DNA of 64,000 nt, taken from contig NZ_CP102287.1 of NCBI RefSeq assembly GCF_025151385.1, forward strand, positions 1,922,001-1,986,000. The letters run 5' to 3'. The position numbers and the translations under genes were made by a program. Below are positions 63,988 to 64,000 of this stretch, piece after piece. The stretch's first letter is position 1. Each line of letters opens with the position of its first letter. Under the pieces are notes generated by a model that made no database searches, was not told where the DNA came from, and was given only the letters and a program-made list of their open reading frames with translations. The DNA comes from Hoylesella buccalis ATCC 35310. Its GTDB lineage: Bacteria; Bacteroidota; Bacteroidia; Bacteroidales; Bacteroidaceae.

Positions 63988-64000
63988 AAAAAGAGTAGCA
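63988..64000. repeat. Start of the predicted right copy of the target duplication
   Basis: AAAAAGAGTAGCA directly abuts the right inverted repeat and equals 62246-62258. The window ends here. The next bases are expected to repeat 62259-62315. Confidence 0.6.

Overview
The window looks like the chromosome of a Bacteroidales bacterium, most likely a Prevotella-type organism (inference). The signs are promoters with a TAnnTTTG -7 box, a 2542-residue SprA of the type IX secretion system, a diaminopimelate dehydrogenase, a lipoprotein serpin, an IntDOT-type integrase, and the general gene repertoire. No rRNA, tRNA or CRISPR array was recognised.

Region 1 (1 to about 12.7 kb) is the integrase-proximal end of an integrative conjugative element of the CTnDOT kind. 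It holds the tail of a DUF3945 protein, topoisomerase III, a DUF1896 protein, an 1821-residue methylase-helicase fusion, four small helix-turn-helix proteins in a divergent arrangement, a small RhuM-like protein, and a 411-residue tyrosine integrase with serine at the first catalytic arginine site. Two three-copy arrays with a 22-bp step lie in its intergenic gaps.

Region 2 (13.0-29.5 kb) is a tripartite export system and its control. A minus-strand operon encodes a TolC-like outer membrane protein, an HlyD-like adaptor, three closely related FtsX/MacB-type permeases, a DUF2807 lipoprotein, a fourth divergent permease and a single ATPase. Divergent from it are an NtrC-type sigma-54 response regulator and a histidine kinase. 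A sigma-54-like -24/-12 element and upstream repeats lie in front of the operon.

Region 3 (30-56 kb) is housekeeping and envelope DNA: a large PEP/pyruvate-binding protein, gdhA, an RlpA-like protein, a small membrane protein, fabI, a serpin, an MscS-type channel, a PBP4-type peptidase with a PH-domain membrane protein, sprA with ruvA, ddh, an S9 peptidase and a C1 peptidase.

Region 4 (56.4-62.3 kb) is a plus-strand run of dxs, trkA, trkH and manA. It is followed by an IS1634-family insertion sequence (62316-63987) that appears to have made a long target duplication, only the start of which is visible at the window end.

The most unusual feature is a family of degenerate arrays in four separate long intergenic gaps (near 29.8, 41.9, 50.6 and 56.1 kb). 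Each has five or six dyad-like sites centred on CATG or CAATG and flanked by CAAA/TTTG-like arms, spaced almost exactly 22 bp apart. I do not recognise them as a named element.
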